DNA of 64,000 nt from Rhyzopertha dominica (GCA_025024175.1 QCXZ01000064.1:14198001-14262000), one strand, 5' to 3'. Positions 14,101 through 24,560 are shown, counted from the first letter of the stretch. The notes: a model not told the origin generated them from the sequence alone. Translations and numbers: made by a program.

Positions 14101-14761
14101 GACGAATTAATCTGCAATGCAAAGTTTATAAAAAGGGAAGCAATTGTCATGAAAAGTTTAATTTAAAGCGAGATTAACACAAAAAGTTGATTGCTTACAG
14201 ATCGCCATATAAACTCAGTCGTCAAGAAAATAGAAGTCAAGAGTGTAAACTTCTGAAAAAATTGTTCATTTGTTTGTTCAGAATTTGTTGATGTATCGAC
14301 AGTTAAGACATGCATAAAATGATATATAGATATATTCTCTTATAGTTAAAAAAACCTACTAGCCTATCTCTGGAGATTGTCTGAGCTTAAATAGTAATGT
14401 TAAGTAGTAGTGAAAAATAGTGTTTAGTTTTATCAAAAATAAAAGTTCACTTCAACATTATTATTTTTGTTGTGTTATTACAGGAAAAACAAATAAAACC
14501 TCAATGTATAATCCGACCACCATAATTAACGAAGCTGGTAATAATCCATGCAGTTAATACAAAATACAAGTGAGCGTAGCATGAGTTTTAAATAATTATA
14601 TACATGACTGGTTGGCGAACTTACTGAAACATTTGTATGCTTGTTAATATAACAAGCAGAAGGACTACCTTAGCCCAGAGTAATTGCGGGGTGTAAGAAA
14701 GTTAATGAACAATCAATGTTATTATTCAGTAAATTACATAGAAATTTGATAATACTACAGG
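11124..14761. other. non-coding DNA with a more even-composition island at 13.7-13.95 kb
   Basis: I support no gene here. A 119-codon open frame at 11437-11796 (minus) has no recognisable domain and an AT-driven composition. The stretch 13690-13960 has clearly more G, C and CpG than its surroundings plus several TAATTA/ATTA words, so it looks like regulatory or conserved non-coding DNA rather than a transposon. Confidence 0.4.
13883..13892. promoter_or_regulatory. palindromic GGATTAATCC, paired homeodomain-type site
   Basis: GGATTAATCC is a perfect palindrome made of two overlapping GGATTA words. GGATTA is the known core for K50 homeodomains (Bicoid, Otd/Otx, Goosecoid class), and the head-to-head form with two-base spacing is the dimer arrangement of paired-class K50 factors. 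It lies in a locally G+C-richer island. The word is directly visible; use as an enhancer site is inference. Confidence 0.3.
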
Positions 14762-16173
14762 GTTTCTATAAATGATTCATGCATCCAGAGCGCTTATGGA
14801 AATTATCGATTAAATCAATTTGCCATTTTCTATAGTGTTTTATGGCAGTGGCGGCTCGTGACAAATTCTATTGGGTCGGCAGTAAAAACTTTGGCCCACT
14901 CTAGTTGGTCAAAATTATTTATTTATAAATTAGTAAATAATTTTGTATATACTCGTAGTTGTTGTTGTTTATTACTTGCTACTTCTGTAAATTTTCATAT
15001 CGCCGCAAGTTAAAAAGATAGTTCATTTGGTAACAAATAGCCTAATCTGGCAACTAGCTTCATAATTTCAACGTTAAGCGTGCACCTGTACGGTACCGGA
15101 GAGGAGAAGCCGATATATGTCGAGCCGAATCCGAAGATGTATTCGGAAGTCCGACAGACAGCATTAAGCGATTATATGGGTATTGGCGCTTACTTATTTT
15201 GTTATTTTCTTTTTGTGTGAAATTCTTCAATGATTTCAGATTGACTAAATTTATAACATGTATTTAATTAATTCTGTTAAATGTTTGAAGGTATCTGCTT
15301 AAAATTGTTTATTTAAAAGGATAGCTCTTACAATAATCTTGGGAAAATGAAAAATTTCGTAGAACATTCGGATAGTTTTTTTTTGGTTTCAGTATTGAAC
15401 TATATATATAATTGTTGTTCAATGTACATGTCAAAATTAATTTTCGGAATCCGACGATTATGAATGCCGGCCTCCTTTATTAACTTCAATAAAAACATAT
15501 ATACGGAAAATTAAATTATGATTGCAAAAAAACTGTAAGCATGTAAAGGGTGTCAATCATATAATTTGTAATACTCAGTAGAAAACAGAACTATAATTGG
15601 TTGATTAAGAAAAAACTTGAAATAGATGATGAAGTCCGTTTTAACGTTTTATGCAGTCTGCCGGACTCGAGCATTGTAGAGTCTCGATTTTCGCCTCAGG
15701 ATTCAATATGCGCGCAGAGTTGCGTCTTTGTTCAGCTCATGGGAAAACGATGCTATTGCTTCCTTATACGATGCGGTCTGCCGACCCAGCGCTTGGATCA
15801 CGGGTTTGGATGATAAATACATACACGGCCCAGCCACGGTTACCGAGTAGCGTAAATTTTTCGGGATAACCCGTAAAAATGTGATTTTGGCTTATTATTA
15901 ATTTGAAGGTAATGTAAAAAAATACGCTCCAATTGTTTCAAGATATCTGAACATAATAAAACAAAATATACATAAAAATGGGAAAAAAATAATTTCTTCG
16001 ATCAAAATCCCTGCCGACCCGGACGAGCCGCCACTGTTTTATGGGATAATCAACTTTAAAATTGCAGAAATTTCGAAGCTGTGCATATTGTAGCTTGGCA
16101 CTAGTTACAAAAAGGCGGCACAAAGAATATAGAAATAATCGCCGCCCGTGTTACATGAATCATTTATAGAAAC
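14762..16173. mobile_element. older MITE-like element with 20-bp inverted ends, split by a hAT-like insertion
   Basis: GTTTCTATAAATGATTCATG at 14762-14781 has its exact reverse complement at 16154-16173. Removing the hAT-like element at 14846-16036 and one copy of its 8-bp duplication leaves an element of about 213 bp with perfect 20-bp inverted ends and no coding potential, which is the build of a MITE. Target duplications outside the arms are not clear. An alternative is two unrelated halves of a dispersed repeat. The nesting makes this element older than the hAT-like insertion. Confidence 0.6.
14846..16036. mobile_element. non-autonomous hAT-like DNA transposon, 1.19 kb
   Basis: The left end CAGTGGCGGCTCGT (14846-14859) has its exact complement at 16023-16036. 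Inside the 14-bp terminal repeat both ends carry GGGTCGGCAG, offset by 12 bp. The direct 8-bp duplication TTTTATGG flanks the element at 14838-14845 and 16037-16044. CAGTGG-type termini with 8-bp duplications are characteristic of the hAT superfamily. No transposase is visible: the two overlapping 70-72-codon frames at 15601-15869 show no dimerisation or RNase-H-fold signature. The element therefore looks non-autonomous, or internally deleted and mobilised in trans. Confidence 0.8.
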
Positions 16174-16224
16174 GACTTTCGCAAAAAGTAAAAAAAAAAC
16201 AAAATAGAAGAACAGTATTTGTGT

Positions 16225-16370
16225 AATTATAGGACGAATTAGTAGTATGTAAGAAGCTTAACTATAATGTGTTTGAGATCATCCGAAAACATTTGGAAAA
16301 TCACTGACATAGATAAGAAATAGCAGTGGACCTAAGATATANCTCTGAGGTACACCGGAAGTTAGAAAAA
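16225..16370 (-). pseudogene. Jockey-like LINE reverse-transcriptase fragment
   Basis: On the minus strand from 16368, one frame reads TSGVPQ, one ambiguous codon (an N at 16342), then YILGPLLFLIYVSDF. This is RT motif B and its following helix (consensus GVPQGS-LGPLLF-IYINDL). About 10 codons on, in another frame, lies FSDDLKHII, the FADD-LKI active-site motif C of Jockey-type LINEs with Ala replaced by Ser. A frameshift and short deletion separate the two and the first frame soon meets a stop, so it cannot make a protein. Regions beyond 16370 are too eroded to align by eye. Confidence 0.6.
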
Positions 16371-16373
16371 AGT

Positions 16374-17136
16374 GTTTTAAAATAAAGTTGGTGTAACATA
16401 ACTCAGAGAAGACGAAGACAAGAGGACATTTCTAATGCTGTTATCTACGCAACTGCTTGACCACGTTTATCAAATATTTCCCAAACAAATTTGGAGACTC
16501 GCATACACGAAGCCGTAGTGCCAGAAAGAAAAAAATGTATTATTGATATATGAACATACATATTTTTGTGAATAGTCCTTTCGAAGGGCTTTGTTAATTA
16601 CCCTTCTTTATAAATGGACAAATATAAGCTTTCATCCAACATTCCGAAAAAAATACGTACACACGTATTCTATAGCAGAGGGGCACTATAAAGGGAACCT
16701 AGAAATTCCACCAAACTTAGCAATAAAAGCAATATTTAAAACGACTTGGGGAACTGTAGATTTCGTCTTCGTTAGGACAACAAAAGCACGGAGGTAATGT
16801 TTCGATCTGATTTTAATTAAGTTTGGTTAGTAAATACACTATCAAAGAGGTTTATAAGTATACTAACAACATTAAAATGCCAGGAACCCTTGTGCCTTGC
16901 CTCTTAGATTGAATAAACCACCAATGTTTATTTGTGTCATTGTACATTTTGTCTTCATCATGAGATAAGTAGTTCTTGTGAACAACTGTAATCAACAGTT
17001 TTTTAATACATTGCTTGAAAAGCTTATAATAATCTTGAGGACAAAATTTTTTATCAAGTTTAAGTGTCTTAGATTTGAGAGTGATCCATTTCATAATCTT
17101 AGAAGAGAACCAGAGTGAGTATTGATTGCAAGATTC
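16374..17136. other. non-coding DNA, no feature recognised
   Basis: Short open frames at 16591-16797 (+) and 16852-17094 (minus) show no domain, no codon structure and no splice context. Nothing else is recognisable. Confidence 0.4.
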
Positions 17137-17154
17137 AATAATAATAATAATAAC

Positions 17155-17200
<46 letters not shown>

Positions 17201-17201
17201 T
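17137..17201. repeat. (AAT)n microsatellite
   Basis: About 21 units of AAT with one AAC interruption near 17153. On the minus strand it makes the poly-leucine run of a 97-codon open frame (17091-17384), which is therefore an artefact. Confidence 0.95.
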
Positions 17202-17700
17202 CTCAAGTTTTTCATATAATGTATCGCAGGGCAAATTAACAATAATTGTTAAGCAGGAAACTACATAATAGGAGCAAATTGGCTTTCTTGCAGATAAAGG
17301 TAGTATAGTAGCCTTTGTTTTAGATTTGGGAATGGGTAATGGTATTTCGCAACCTACGAAGACACCCACTGTTCTGAAATGCATATTTAAAAATCTTAGG
17401 CTAAGGGTAAGCGTTTCGTCAAAATAATTAATAATACTCGTACTATTACGTTGAATGAAATGGCACTAATCAGATCAACATGCCATATATTAAAAGTAGA
17501 AACAAAAACTAGAAAGACCAACTTCACTATACAAAAAGAACCCTTAATCGGTAAGAGAACGCCACCGCCCCTGAAAGATATAGCGCTTGTCAATATCCGG
17601 CCACATCTAATAAGTATGAAAGCCTTTCCGGGAAAAAAGTCTTTAGCGCATTTTCCTTGTGTTGTTGACGACACGTTTCTTGTAGCAAAATAATAGAGAT
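17202..17700. other. non-coding DNA with an unrecognised 80-codon open frame
   Basis: The frame at 17451-17693 (+) has a less biased composition than most and ends at a stop before an A-rich run. I recognise no family and see no acceptor feeding it. It could be a fragment of a repeat protein or chance. Confidence 0.25.
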
Positions 17701-18065
17701 TTAAAAAAAATCAATGGGGATCGAGGGGCCTTACTTCCGAGCGTAGTCACCTATACCCGTATAGTGCAAGATAACAATCAACAGGAACGAACAATAATTA
17801 TCATAAGAACATACGCAGTAAGGTCGGGATACTTGCTACCGTAAACAGTATTTCTCATCAAGTTCGCGTAATAGTCAGGTATATGGAAAACTATCAGTTT
17901 ACGTACACTGACATTGACGGTAAGTATAAATAGCTAGTAAGAGAGTCTGTAAGTTAGTTCATAATTGAGTTATTGAATACATAGCCCGTGATCATCTGTA
18001 ATATAAAAATGTAGTGCTGTTATAAATATAGTGTACACAACCTTCACTTTATCTGGCTAGTTCAT
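17700..18065 (+). repeat. LTR-like stretch (weak)
   Basis: A TATAAATAG box near 17926 is followed by a short repetitive leader and, 80-130 bp on, GTGTACACAACC and TTCACTTTATCTGG. This resembles the U3-R-U5 layout of insect Gypsy LTRs. I find no second copy, no clear TG..CA ends and no duplicated target. It may be a solo LTR, or ordinary promoter-like intron DNA. Confidence 0.2.
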
Positions 18066-18815
18066 CATCATAAGGAATATATTCTGATCATCGTTAGGCC
18101 AAGGCCTATCCAACGAGCCATCAACGAGCCCGAACAGTTGAGCCGTTCTCGAGCGTGTCAGACAGACATCAGATGGGCAAAATATGCGGACAATAGCATC
18201 TTTTCTTCATAAATAAAGTGGAATTTGCGCCAAAATCTAAATAATCCTTCGGCAACGATTCATACACACGTAGATTGCAGCAACGTTTCTGTTAAAGCTA
18301 TACAAACAACTATTATGATATTTTGATCATTTTCTGCCGCTCGGTAGCCTTTTCGCAGACCTCATCTCACATATCACCAAAGACAATGCCGATCCTTGAA
18401 AGCTCTTTGAACTGATTTAGGTATATTTAAGCAGGAATTGTCACAACTTTTAGTAAGCGTGATTTTGTTTTTACGTCTGTTTCAGATAGACTACAACACA
18501 TTGTAGGTATACAATGGACTTTGACAGCAGTTACAGCTGACAAAAGATCGGCAGCTAACTCACAATTCATACAAGAATATATTATTAATATAGTAACTAG
18601 TAATACGAAAAATATTCTAAAAGTTCCATACCCAGGTGTAGGTCAGGGTTACGAAAAATACCTAATCATCGTAGTAATCGATTCAAGATTATCACAAATA
18701 AGATTTATAAAATCTATTAACCTGATCCAGAATCCAGGATCCACAGATTGTTGTATGAGATGCGTTCTAGTAACCAATAAGAGCTCTTTAAACCCTAACA
18801 AAGATTAAATATTAT
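18066..18815. other. probable start of the downstream intron of the minus-strand exon
   Basis: No feature is recognised. An open frame of 95 codons at 18521-18808 (+) has no recognisable domain. It ends just before the splice donor of the opposite-strand exon, and I regard it as chance. Confidence 0.35.
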
Positions 18816-18821
18816 CCTTAC
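18816..18821 (-). promoter_or_regulatory. splice donor of the 21-codon exon
   Basis: On the minus strand the coding exon ends CAAGAG and continues GTAAGG (18821-18816), a strong 5' splice site. The break falls exactly between codons, so the intron is phase 0. Confidence 0.6.
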
Positions 18822-18884
18822 CTCTTGGGCTTGAGCCTTTTTGCTGACATGTCCTCCTCCTCCAGAGCTTTGTACGGTGTTCAT
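18822..18884 (-). CDS. first coding exon of an unidentified host gene (partial)
   Basis: Twenty-one codons on the minus strand read MNTVQSSGGGGHVSKKAQAQ plus a final Glu, then a GTAAGG donor in phase 0. The residue mix (Gly4 run, Lys-Lys-Ala, Gln-rich, no AT-driven Ile/Asn/Lys/Phe bias) is unlike the surrounding chance frames. The ATG has A at -3. An upstream ATG at 18904 is out of frame, has a weak context (T at -3) and may be a short upstream ORF. An AG at 18911/18912 could be an acceptor, but its pyrimidine tract is poor, so the exon may instead extend upstream as 5' UTR. The peptide has no domain; the low-complexity Gly/Ser/Gln/Lys content suggests a flexible N-terminus. I cannot name the protein. 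Later exons are not found in the window, which fits a very long first intron. The reading frame and donor are seen directly; that it is a real exon is inferred. Confidence 0.55.
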
Positions 18885-19500
18885 TCTTGCCGTCGTAAAC
18901 CATCAAAACCTGCATGTAATACGATTATCTAGATTAATCGCGTTACATTCCCGTATGTGTCGTAATATCTAGCTGTGTGATATTGCTGTCGGTATCGGCT
19001 TTTCATGATGGCTTTTATTCAGACATATAGTGTGCATCCACCGCAGTCGGTGTTTGTCGCCTAGATTAATGAGAACGAGCATGCGGCTGCAGCGAACGCG
19101 TACATCCATAATTACAAGCGCTAAACGGCATATTTGCTGACAAATAGTTTTCTAGGTGCAGAGCTGCGTTTTGACGCTCTACGAACACAATCCTATTCCG
19201 TAAATCACTTAAATAGATTACCTGCGAATCAGACGCATACCACGCCTGAATACCCCTTTTTGCGTTTTTTTGCTTGTGAAAGCAAATAAANCGGGAACGC
19301 CGTTCTTGGGTACTCCTTTTATTGGAACTCTGAGAACATTAAGTTCTTAATTAATTAGTCTGCAGAACGCGAATTAGTCCCGCTTCCACTATTTGTGACG
19401 GGAATGTCGCGTTCGTGCAATATGCGCGGCAATATGCTTGCACGAGTGTGTAAATACATATGAAAATGCAATACAGCTACAGATTAGGTATCTTTAATTC
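18885..19500 (-). promoter_or_regulatory. CpG-richer island upstream of the exon: possible 5' UTR or promoter
   Basis: Directly upstream (minus sense) of the start codon, the DNA is richer in G, C and CpG than its surroundings, with words such as CGCGAATTAG, GTGACGGGAATGTCGCG and TAATTAATTAG. This fits a transcription start or regulatory area. I cannot place a TATA box or initiator with confidence. Confidence 0.3.
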
Positions 19501-21057
19501 GGAACCCAAACTCAACAATTTAAAGACACTGTCACCTTTTCTCAACGCGGGAATATAATGCTTCCTGACTACTGCTATTTGATACTTCCAGTAGATGCTT
19601 TTGTACTGTGTCTGGTATCCCTCAACTTGCTTGACAATCTAGAATTTACAATTAAATGCGTTTGATAGGACAAACAAATCTAGCCTGAGGGAAGTATGTT
19701 NTCGTAAGTGTTGTCGTACAGGGCGATTTATTTTTAATAAATAACTAGGTACAAGCTGTTGTATTATTATATAGGCAAGAATAGTACTATTTAGTCAATT
19801 GATTTGTTTAACTTGTTTAATAGAAACTGCGAAAGATGACAAATCNATTCTATACTACGATATTGCAATTATTGCACAATGTTAGTTCTTTGATGTACCT
19901 CAAATTAATAGGTAAATGTTTCAAGCTGTAANAATATGGAGATAGTATAGTTNCGCAACAAAAATTCAACAGTTTGTAACATCAAAGGTACGTTTTAAAA
20001 TACTTTTTCAGTAATATCTTTCTTCACGTTATTGACTGCAAAGATCTAAAATATTGTTACACCACGCTGTAAATATTGAAGCAACATTCATTCCATACGT
20101 TATGGATATTCAAGTATTTCTGAAAAGTAATCGAAACGAAGCAAATAAGTAAAATTTCAGGGTGTGGCCGTCAACATCGCAAACTTAAGAAAATAATGCG
20201 TTAGTTAAGCAACCGACTTGGAGGCGAAATAAGTTCTCAGCACATATATGCGCTTAACGTAAGCAGCACTTCATCTACAAAACAATAAAGCTTCAGAAGA
20301 TACATCGGCAGCACCGGCAAGTAAAACAAGTTATAACTAAGAAACAAAAAAATTCATCGACAAACGAGCCTGTCTAAAGACATCAGCATTGTCCATAGAA
20401 TAAGCAACTGCAGTGGATTACCAGAAGAACTCAGTTAGGACGACTTGAACTAGCAAGTTTCGAACAAGTGGTCTTGTATAGACAATGCGAGTAGGTCGAT
20501 TTCTCTCCTCTATTTCAAGCTAAAATCAACTCTATTTTTAAAATCTAAACCAATCACATACCCCAATTTAAGGTGTTGTCATGGTTACTGGGTTGATTGT
20601 AGCTAACTTCGACTTTAACAAAGAGACTAGGAACCGACCCATTATAACTAACGAAACTGCGAGATTCAGAAGACCGATGGACAGGCAACAGCAAAACCCG
20701 AAATAAGTTGTTTGTTGCATGTAAAATCATAATTACAAATAATGCTATGACAAAGTGCGTTTCGTAATAGAGCCATTATGAAACGGAACTTCTTGTTTTC
20801 CATTGTTGGTATCATACACTAGAAAACTTTAACGGGACATTAAACAAACTCTTGTTTGTTGTTGTTGTTGTCAAAATTGACACTTAAGCACGGTAGCTTA
20901 AAATTCCCCGAACTTTTGATTCTTATTTAACTTCTCACATTTTCTTATGCAGAGATCAGAAACCACCCAAAATAGAAGAAAGTTGTATAAAAATCCTGTT
21001 TTATAAGGCTCTTTGGGGCCTTATGAAACTAATTTTTTAATATACTATTGTTGTATC
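19501..21057. other. non-coding DNA containing several N calls
   Basis: No gene or repeat is recognised. Four ambiguous bases (19701, 19846, 19932, 19953) fall within 260 bp, so part of this block was poorly resolved. A short (TTG)n run lies near 20855. Confidence 0.4.
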
Positions 21058-22015
21058 GGATTCAGAAAGGACCATAATATACAGGATCAAATCTTTACCC
21101 TAAATCAGACCGCCAGCAAAATATTAACTCAAAATAAGGAAGCCTTCATGGGATTCATAGACTTAGAGAAAGCGTTCGACCGCTCACCGAAAGAAAGGGT
21201 TTGGACAAGTTTGAAACAGAGGGGAGTAGATAACAATTTAATAAGAGCAGTACAAAGTTTATATTGTGGAAATGCATGCTACATAAGAACAAACAACAGA
21301 AGCTCAGAAACATTTGTTAGCGATGAAGGGCTCAAACAGGGCGAAGTGCTGAGCCCTGTGGTCTTCGCAGTTCCTATGGATGATGTAATTAAAGAATGCA
21401 GAAGGCTGCATACTGGAAAGTTAGCCATAGGGTACAGAAATCTGAACATTATACAGATATCAGAATGTGCATTCGCAGACGATGTGGCGATAATTACGCG
21501 CACAGAAAAGATGCTGCAAGAGAAACTACAAATATGGCAAGCCGTACTCCAAATATACAACATGAACATGAACTTAACGAAAACAAAAGTTATGACTATT
21601 TCAAACTATGAGAAGAATCTGAATATACAATTGAATGGACAAAAGCTGGAACAGGTGTCATGGTTCAAGTATTTAGGAGTGACAGTCGAACAAACAAGAA
21701 GACAAGAACAAGAAATAGAAGCCAGGGTAAACAGTGCGGCCAGACTATACCACAGTCTTAGAGACTTTATAAACAAAAGGGAAGTGTCGCGTACAACAAA
21801 ATTAGCAGTATATAAAACAATATAGTGCCCCATACTGATGTTCTGGTGTGAATCATGGGTACTGACAGAAAGGATTAAAAGCAGAGTTCACGCAGTAGAA
21901 ATGATGTATCTAAGAAGAATAAGAGGCATTTCGAGAAGAGATAGGATAAGAAACGATATAGTGCGAAGTGAACTCGGGGTTAAACCAGTGCTGAAAATCA
22001 TGAACGGTTCTTACT
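21058..22015 (+). pseudogene. 5'-truncated non-LTR retrotransposon (LINE) reverse transcriptase
   Basis: Similarity begins abruptly at GFRKDHNIQDQIFTL (21058 on), the usual entry into the RT core. Motif A is GFIDLEKAFDR (near 21153), motif B GLKQGEVLSPVVFAV (near 21325), and the catalytic motif C is FADD (21472-21483) with both Asp intact. The thumb-like FKYLGVTVE block follows. A TAG at 21826 stops the frame. In the next open frame, from 21838, MFWCESWVL, MMYLRRIRGISRRDRIRND and ELGVKP continue the C-terminal block typical of insect endonuclease-RT LINE proteins. The N-terminal endonuclease and fingers are missing. In motif B, QGE replaces the usual QGD/QGS. It is a dead copy produced by incomplete reverse transcription. 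The clade is not certain; the DRIRN block suggests an RTE-related group. Confidence 0.9.
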
Positions 22016-22430
22016 TGTTCCTTTATTTTGTTTTTTGGTGAAAAATATTAAATTCGCAGACGTTGGTAAAAAATTTATCACCCAAACAACCATACTTAAA
22101 TTAGTATTTGTCATGTGCTTTCCGAAAATGTTACAAATTTTGTCAAAATATATATAGGGTGTCCAGCAATTATTGCATAATTTACTAAACTTCAAGTTTC
22201 AACTATTGTATTTCAAATAGAATGACACATTTTTATTTTCATTATTGGATAGATTTAGTTCTGAACCGGCTGGTATAAGTTTGTCATTAACTAAATCCAC
22301 CAGTTTTTAAAGAACCAACAGTTTTCTGAAAATATGCGTTCATCAAATACTAATCGAACGATGCAGCAGGCTAGGGAAAAATGGTGCCTTTAGTGTCAAA
22401 GATCATACGCTTTAACGGATTGTATATTTA
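22016..22430. repeat. single mariner-like or MITE end (weak)
   Basis: At 22155 the words TATATAGGGTGTCCAGCAAT look like the TA plus GGGTGTCC terminus common in insect mariner-type MITEs. I find no matching inverted end nearby. The remainder is AT-rich and unassigned. Confidence 0.25.
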
Positions 22431-22499
22431 AATGATTTTGTTTGCTTTACAAAAACCAACAGGAGGTAAAGAAATAATCACTACATATTATAAAATAAA

Positions 22500-22850
22500 G
22501 ACCTCCACCGCGTCTGTCTGTCTGTTGACGACAAGCTCAAAAACTACTAAACGGATTTTCGTTCTGTTTTCATCAATAGATAGAGTAATTCATGAGGAAG
22601 ATTTGGGTATAAAATATGTCAAAGTTTTTTGTANACTGATTGAGATATAACGATAATAATTGTTGGAAGTGTCGGAAAAAGTTAGCCGCCTGAGAGCTTT
22701 TATCGAAAGCGCTGCCTAATCCCTTTGAGATATTCTTCAAAAGGAAATATTCTTAAAGTGAACTTCCACTTTAAGAATATTTCCTTTTGAAGAATTAATT
22801 AATAACTCCACTTAGAGAAGATGGATCAGTTTTCAACCTTTGAGATATAA
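22500..22850 (+). repeat. dispersed insect repeat (GTCTGTCTGTCTG...AAACTACTAAACGGATTTT type)
   Basis: The run GTCTGTCTGTCTG, then AAAACTACTAAACGGATTTT, AGAGTAATTCATGAGGAAG and two GAGATATAAC words are phrases I associate with abundant interspersed repeats in arthropod genomes. It has no coding capacity. The family cannot be named from here. It contains one N (22634) and the palindrome at 22732-22795. Confidence 0.5.
22732..22795. repeat. perfect 29-bp inverted repeat with 6-bp spacer
   Basis: The left arm 22732-22760 and right arm 22767-22795 are exact reverse complements, separated by AACTTC. As RNA it would form a 29-bp mismatch-free hairpin. Perfect identity suggests recent origin or gene conversion. 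It lies inside a dispersed repeat, so a template-switch event during copying is possible, as is an assembly artefact. Confidence 0.95.
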
Positions 22851-22870
22851 CAAAACAATGCATGCTAGGA

Positions 22871-24230
22871 TATTCCTCTTTTGTATATCTACAAAAATAG
22901 TCCCAGATATGTCTATCTCTTAAGGATAGATAATAATTGGAAAGCTAATTAGACGGATACAGTATTAATCCTTATCAATTTAAATACGGCGTTAGTCACC
23001 TTAAGAATTTCATGCACATTATCATAATCTTTTACAACATATAATTTAAATAAATATTATAGGATTTATAGCAAAAAACTAATGCGCACGAAAATAAATT
23101 CAAGCGCGTTTCTCACACTGATGATGCGATCACCCCCGCGCCATGCCGCGTCCCTTCCTGTGCCACATTGTTCTATACAAGCCGAGCGACAACGCGCGTG
23201 TACTGCTATAGTAAACAGATTTTTGGAGCGAATGGAGGTGACGACTGCAATGTATTTGTTGTAGGCATAATATGCTCTACTACCAGTACGGATCTGGAGT
23301 GGGTCGCTAGTTGCAAATTAGTAAATACTGCTCAGTCAATTACGCAATTGAATCAAATGTTTAAAAATGTTTCCGTTTAGTTCCGCACACTTGTTCACTT
23401 TTTTAACAGTGATTCGCTTGTAGTTTAACCTAGTTGCTCTAAAGAGCTACGTTATTAAAAGCTTGGCGAACTCTAGCTTTCATGTCATCTTCTGTGAAAG
23501 ACGAACGGCGTTGGATCCGACGATTGTGCAGGCTACTGGCACTTTTATCCCCTATTAGTTTTTCGTAAAACATATTTTCAAGGCAGTCGCTGACTGGTTT
23601 AGTATTATGAAGACCACCGCCATCCTGCCGACTCGATTGTTTCACTTGATTTATTTATAAATTGTTATTTATATTTAAATACCTCTCTCCATTCAGGCTT
23701 TCACCGTATACGAATGTACAATAATCTCTTGCCATTCTGGTAGTACAAAAAAAAACACTGAAATGCCAAGATATAGTAGTGATATCTAGTTAAATGCAAA
23801 TTTTCTGTAGAACACAAATCGCTATTATGACAACTGATTAGACCATTTTTGCCTGATCATATAATATTCTAAGAAGTTTAAGTGGTTTGATACGCGTCTC
23901 AGCATTTCGAAATAATACAAATGATAAAAGGTGACAGCATTGTATCGTATCATCTAACTGCTAGCATTGCATCAAACATGTCATCACCGTTACAAGCAGT
24001 GGGGTTTCTATGGACGTCTACAGTAATTATCATTAAATTTTTTTAGAGAATCATTAGCTTGTATTCACGAGAATCTTGCATTTAAGAGACCTACTTCACG
24101 CGATGCAGAAAAAAACCGATGCAAATTGAATCAATACGCTTTTGTTTCTTATATTATACGATCAATAATGAGGTTTTTCAATTTTTTTATCTCCACATAT
24201 TTTTTGTAACAACAAACGGTTTTCGTAATA
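22871..24230. other. non-coding DNA, no feature recognised
   Basis: Includes a G+C-richer patch at 23100-23330 and an unassigned 68-codon frame at 23439-23645 (minus). Neither shows a domain or convincing splice sites. Confidence 0.35.
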
Positions 24231-24239
24231 TTAGCAAAA

Positions 24240-24560
24240 ATCCATGAATTTTTAAAATTTGATTTTCTATATAATAGACAGGGTCCAAAATTTAGTTTTT
24301 TGGAAATATCTCGAAAATGTAAATTTTTTTGAAAATTCGGGGATATTTAGGAAACACCGGTTTTTTAAGTGGCGGTTTTTTGCTAATATCTTCTAAACCG
24401 TTTGCTGCACCAATAATTTATAGATACGAGTAATACTTGCAATTTTGAAAAAGGGTAGTTACCATCCAATTTCACACCGTTCCTTATACCCTAATTGCCC
24501 CACACAGCGTCCACACACAGACCAACAGACAAACAGACAAGAATTTTATTTCTCAAATTT
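24240..24560. repeat. probable dispersed repeat fragment
   Basis: T-rich phrases (GGAAATATCTCGAAAATG, GGATATTTAGGAAACACCGG) run into ACACACAGACCAACAGACAAACAGACA, a style of ending seen in dispersed arthropod repeats. No ends or duplications are identified. Confidence 0.3.

Noticed and set aside
15601..15869. Two overlapping 70-72-codon frames inside the hAT-like element as a possible transposase
   Set aside because: Too short, and they have none of the hAT catalytic or dimerisation signatures.
17091..17384. 97-codon minus-strand open frame with a long leucine run
   Set aside because: The leucines are the (AAT)n microsatellite read backwards, and the rest has no domain.
18480..18535. Plus-strand acceptor (TTTTTACGTCTGTTTCAG) opening a small exon before 18521
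   Set aside because: The pyrimidine tract is fair, but the following frame matches nothing and no plus-strand donor of quality follows.
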